Position numbers and translations under genes: made by a program
Part shown: positions 7,148 to 8,895 of the stretch, piece after piece
How positions within the stretch are numbered: position 1 is the first letter of the stretch
Layout of the letters: each line of letters opens with the position of its first letter
The notes under the pieces: model-generated
Databases searched by the model: none
What the model was told of the DNA's origin: nothing
The model's input: the letters and a program-made list of their open reading frames with translations, nothing else
DNA from: an uncultured Enterocloster sp.
GTDB taxonomy: Bacteria; Bacillota; Clostridia; Lachnospirales; Lachnospiraceae
DNA length: 8,895 nucleotides
Reading direction: 5' to 3'
Assembly (NCBI GenBank): GCA_944382045.1
Contig: CALWMT010000095.1
Location: forward strand, 1 to 8,895

Positions 7148-7176
7148 TTGACAAATTTCTCCAAAGGCCGTATAGT
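7148..7176 (+). promoter_or_regulatory. Strong sigma-A-type promoter for the thiSFG operon
   Basis: TTGACA (7148-7153), a 17-bp spacer and TATAGT (7171-7176) make a promoter matching 11 of 12 consensus bases. Transcription would start near 7182-7183, about 193 nt ahead of thiS. It begins only 21 bp after the previous gene's stop, so read-through from that operon would also enter the leader. Confidence 0.85.
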
Positions 7177-7182
7177 TTAGTA

Positions 7183-7357
7183 GTAACTGTTCGGAGAGCG
7201 GGCATATGCCAAAGGGAGCTGGATGTATCAGCGCATCCGTTTGCTGCCCGGCCATAGAACGTATGCTGACAACTGCATAGAAGAATCATTGAGAGTGAAC
7301 AGGAGTTCATGAAGGGGTGCACCACCGCGGGCGCATTTCTTTGTGGACTCTTTTTTT
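7183..7357 (+). ncRNA. Structured attenuator leader of the thiazole operon (class unknown, T-box-like features)
   Basis: From the predicted transcription start, the RNA folds by eye into several elements. CGGGC (7199-7203) pairs with GCCCG (7246-7250), enclosing a GGATG/CATCC hairpin (7221-7225 with 7234-7238). TATGC (7262-7266) pairs with GCATA (7275-7279). GTGAAC (7295-7300) pairs with GTTCAT (7305-7310). The terminator hairpin then follows. The third hairpin shares bases 7305-7310 with the terminator's 5' arm, so the two exclude each other, as in an attenuator. An AGTA near the 5' end (7182-7185), a GGAGAGC element (7193-7199) and GAAC (7257-7260) recall T-box stem I, and GGGTG...ACCGCGG at 7315-7330 recalls the T-box itself. 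The specifier codon cannot be fixed and the UGGN core is missing. The hallmark CUGAGA of a TPP riboswitch is absent. Confidence 0.55.
7303..7357 (+). terminator. Intrinsic terminator (attenuator) before thiS
   Basis: GAGTTCATGAAGGGGTGC (7303-7320) pairs without interruption with GCATTTCTTTGTGGACTC (7333-7350) around a 12-nt loop: 18 pairs, six of them G-U. Seven Ts follow directly (7351-7357). It sits between promoter and thiS, so it must be bypassed or opened for the operon to be expressed. Confidence 0.85.
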
Positions 7358-7361
7358 GCGG

Positions 7362-7369
7362 AAAGGAGG
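7362..7369 (+). promoter_or_regulatory. Ribosome binding site choosing the thiS ATG at 7376
   Basis: AAAGGAGG, near-perfect, lies 6 nt before the ATG at 7376. The in-frame ATG at 7343 lies inside the 3' arm of the terminator hairpin and would add an odd DSFFAERRQQ extension, so it is not used. Confidence 0.85.
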
Positions 7370-7375
7370 CAGCAG

Positions 7376-7573
7376 ATGATTCGCGTAAATGGAAAAGAGG
7401 AGGCTCTGGAGGGGACTGTCCTGCTGGAAGCATACCTGCGGGAAAAGGGATACCGCACAGAGCGCATTGCCGTGGAGAAAAACGGCGCGATTGTGCCGAA
7501 GGCGCAGTACGGGCTGACAGAGCTCAAAGCGGGGGATGTGCTGGAAATTGTGAGCTTTGTAGGGGGAGGCTGA
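7376..7573 (+). CDS. thiS: Sulfur carrier protein ThiS
   Basis: This 65-residue ubiquitin-fold protein has the size and ends of ThiS. It begins MIRVNGKEEAL, has the central VEKNGAIVPK (33-42), then LKAGDVLEIVSFVGGG, with the C-terminal Gly-Gly that ThiF adenylates and that is then converted to a thiocarboxylate. ThiS-thiocarboxylate supplies sulfur to ThiG for making the thiazole half of thiamin. It is the first gene after the attenuator leader and is followed 7 nt later by thiF, matching its partner. Confidence 0.95.
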   Translation: MIRVNGKEEALEGTVLLEAYLREKGYRTERIAVEKNGAIVPKAQYGLTELKAGDVLEIVSFVGGG

Positions 7574-7580
7574 GAGGAAA

Positions 7581-8297
7581 ATGACAGGGAAGGAAGCCGG
7601 AGGAGGGCCTTTTCAGACAGGGGGAAATTGGATGCCCGAAGGCCGGAAGAGCCAAAGCGGCGCACCTCATTTTCCCGCCCGGGAGGAGATAGAGAGGGCG
7701 CTCTCTGAGCGCCATACCCCGGAGGTCCAGAGAAAGCTTTCTGCGGCCCGGGCTGCCGTGGCAGGGCTTGGTGGCCTGGGCTCCAACATTGCCCTGTGGC
7801 TTGCCAGACTGGGGGTGGGCCATATCCTGCTGGTGGATTTTGACCGGGTGGATTTGTCCAATTTGAACCGCCAGCAGTATTTTCTGCGGCATCTGGGCAT
7901 GGAAAAAACCGAGGCCATGACGGAGCTTCTCAGGGAGGTGAACCCGTATCTGGACGTGCGGGCGGTGTGCTGCCGGGTGACGGAGGAGAGCATTCCCGAG
8001 CTTTTCAGGGAGTGGGACTATATCCTGGAGGCCTTTGACCGGCCGGAGGAGAAGGCCATGCTGGTGAATGGCATTCTGGAGCATTTTCCAGAGAAGACGC
8101 TGATTGCCGCAAGCGGCATGGCGGGGATTGGAAGGAGCAAAGCAATTCAGACACGCAAAATTTCCGAGCACTTCTATCTGTGCGGGGACGGCTGCTCGGA
8201 GTCAGCGCCGGGAGCGGGTCTGATGGCGCCCAGGGTGGCTCTGTGCGCGGCGCACCAGGCGAACCTGGCAGCAGAGCTGATAATAGAGCGTGCTTGA
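7581..8297 (+). CDS. thiF: Sulfur carrier adenylyltransferase ThiF (short, family-2 type)
   Basis: This 238-residue member of the ThiF/MoeB/E1-like family would activate the ThiS C-terminus with ATP. The nucleotide-binding loop is GLGGLGSN (62-69). VDFD (85-88) carries the ribose-binding Asp, SNLNRQQ (93-99) the conserved Arg, and EAFDRPEEKAML (150-161) the Asp expected to hold Mg (D153). The tail CGDGCSESAPGAGLMAPRVALCAAHQAN is typical of the short clostridial ThiF group found beside thiS and thiG. I see no pair of CxxC zinc motifs as in E. coli ThiF. C205, in GDGCSE, is a candidate for the acyl-disulfide or thioester cysteine, but this is only positional inference. The start is uncertain: the ATG at 7581 has GAGAGGA close in front, while the ATG at 7632 (residue 18) has AGGGGGA 6 nt before it and would remove a Gly-rich, poorly conserved leader of 17 residues. 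Confidence 0.92.
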   Translation: MTGKEAGGGPFQTGGNWMPEGRKSQSGAPHFPAREEIERALSERHTPEVQRKLSAARAAVAGLGGLGSNIALWLARLGVGHILLVDFDRVDLSNLNRQQYFLRHLGMEKTEAMTELLREVNPYLDVRAVCCRVTEESIPELFREWDYILEAFDRPEEKAMLVNGILEHFPEKTLIAASGMAGIGRSKAIQTRKISEHFYLCGDGCSESAPGAGLMAPRVALCAAHQANLAAELIIERA

Positions 8298-8413
8298 AAA
8301 TGTATTCCCGCCATCTGCACGCAAAAATAAAATGTGCCGCAGGAGCAGACGCGGCGAAAAACATATGCAGCGAAAAAACATACGCGGCGAAAAAAGGAAG
8401 GAGAGACTTAAAA
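8298..8413 (+). other. thiF-thiG gap with A-rich tandem repeat
   Basis: This 116-bp gap is long for an otherwise tight operon. It holds no supported gene, promoter or T-run terminator. Its right half is made of short tandem units (listed separately) and ends with AAGGAG (8398-8403), the ribosome site of thiG. Confidence 0.6.
8350..8395 (+). repeat. About 2.8 copies of a 16-17-bp tandem repeat
   Basis: Units CGCGGCGAAAAACATA (8350-8365), TGCAGCGAAAAAACATA (8366-8382) and CGCGGCGAAAAAA (8383-8395) are near-identical and adjacent. A weaker relative may lie upstream near 8318-8333 (TGCACGCAAAAATAAA). The role is unknown; slippage-prone filler is the simplest view. Confidence 0.7.
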
Positions 8414-8895
8414 ATGAATACGACAAACGACACATGGAAGCTGGGAGGCCACACGTTTACCTCGCGTTTTATTCTTGGCTCCGGGAAATATTCCCTGGAA
8501 TTAATCCAGGCCGCAGTGGAGCAGGCCGGTGCCCAGATTGTGACTATGGCCCTTCGAAGGGCAAATGAGGGAGGCCTGGCAAATATTTTGGACTATATAC
8601 CGAAGAATGTGACCATTCTGCCCAACACCTCCGGGGCCAGAAATGCCGAGGAGGCGGTGCGCATCGCCCGTCTTTCCCGGGAGGTCTGCGGAAGTGATTT
8701 TGTAAAGATTGAGATTATGCGGGATACCAAGTATCTGCTGCCGGATAATTATGAGACTGCAAAGGCTGCGGAGATTCTGGCAAAGGAGGGCTTTGTGGTG
8801 ATGCCCTATATGTATCCGGACCTGAACGCGGCCCGGGATATGGCGGATGCCGGGGCGGCCTGCATCATGCCCCTGGGAGCGCCCATCGGCTCCAA
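8414..8895 (+). CDS. thiG: Thiazole synthase ThiG (3'-truncated by window end)
   Basis: The first 160 residues of ThiG are present; the gene runs off the right edge with no stop. ThiG is a TIM-barrel enzyme that joins 1-deoxy-xylulose 5-phosphate, dehydroglycine (or an equivalent imine) and sulfur from ThiS-thiocarboxylate to make the thiazole phosphate of thiamin. Seen in order are FILGSGKYS (19-27, usually GTGKY), ALRRANEG (46-53), LPNTSGARNAEEAVRIARL (69-87), FVKIEIMRD (96-104), whose K98 is the expected Schiff-base lysine, and GFVVMPYMYPDLNAARDM (126-143), then MPLGAPIGS (152-160), which contacts phosphate. The ATG at 8414 has AAGGAG 10 nt upstream. The order thiS-thiF-thiG suggests thiH and thiE may follow beyond the window. 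Confidence 0.95.
   Translation, partial: MNTTNDTWKLGGHTFTSRFILGSGKYSLELIQAAVEQAGAQIVTMALRRANEGGLANILDYIPKNVTILPNTSGARNAEEAVRIARLSREVCGSDFVKIEIMRDTKYLLPDNYETAKAAEILAKEGFVVMPYMYPDLNAARDMADAGAACIMPLGAPIGS

Noticed and set aside
7201..7210. GGCATATGCC palindrome as an operator
   Set aside because: It lies in the leader downstream of the predicted start and its bases take part in the proposed stem; a single perfect 10-mer is weak evidence for a repressor site.
7183..7330. TPP riboswitch upstream of thiS
   Set aside because: The CTGGATGTATCAGCG stretch resembles one TPP arm, but the CUGAGA motif, the GAACCUGAUC joint and a closing P1 helix are not found in order.
7343..7375. Longer ThiS starting at 7343
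   Set aside because: That start lies in the terminator hairpin with no ribosome site, and the extension is not ThiS-like.
7309..7584. 91-residue frame overlapping thiS
   Set aside because: It starts in the terminator stem, overlaps all of thiS in another frame, and has a composition typical of a shadow frame.
8350..8395. CRISPR array
   Set aside because: The units are adjacent with no unique spacers, too short, and there are no cas genes.
8290..8568. Basic 92-residue reading frame overlapping the thiF-thiG gap and thiG
   Set aside because: It is Lys/Arg-rich because of the repeats, overlaps thiG out of frame, and lacks a ribosome site or family resemblance.

Overview
The window looks like chromosomal DNA from a GC-rich, monoderm Clostridia member, most likely Lachnospiraceae-like. 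This is inferred from strong AGGAGG-type ribosome binding sites, sigma-A promoters of the TTGACA-17-TATAAT type, clostridial-style ThiS/ThiF/ThiG proteins and Gram-positive signal peptides. All recognisable genes are on the + strand, in three blocks. Both ends cut through a gene. The first ~95 bases look unreliable: many replacements fall at normally invariant residues, as expected at a contig or read edge.

Block 1 (1-4193) is an export operon. It holds a MacB/LolD-type ABC ATPase (5'-truncated), a MacB/FtsX-type permease overlapping it by 7 nt, and two tandem, distantly paralogous secreted coiled-coil proteins that resemble the TolC/outer-membrane-efflux family. The layout copies a Gram-negative MacA-MacB-TolC tripartite pump, but probably in a cell with no outer membrane. 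A MacA/HlyD-like adaptor would be expected just upstream, outside the window. The intergenic stretch 4194-4416 carries two hairpins (the second a 13-bp stem without a T-tract) and then a good sigma-A promoter.

Block 2 (4417-7126) is a two-gene operon: a YtcJ-type amidohydrolase (amidohydrolase_3 family, all metal ligands present) and, one base later, a short protein of the LOR/SDH-conserved-region (TIGR00300) family, which includes archaeal/cyanobacterial-type ornithine cyclodeaminases. The pairing suggests release of an amino acid from an N-acyl or amide precursor followed by NAD-dependent conversion. The substrate is unknown.

Block 3 (7148-8895) is a thiamin thiazole operon, thiS-thiF-thiG, running off the right end. 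A near-consensus promoter is followed by a ~190-nt leader with several hairpins and a complete intrinsic terminator (18 continuous pairs including G-U, then seven Ts) just before thiS, so the operon is very likely controlled by transcription attenuation. The expected TPP riboswitch consensus is not there. The terminator loop instead holds a T-box-like sequence whose tRNA-binding core is altered. This leader and the duplicated TolC-like proteins are the two most interesting items. A short A-rich tandem repeat fills the unusually long thiF-thiG gap.
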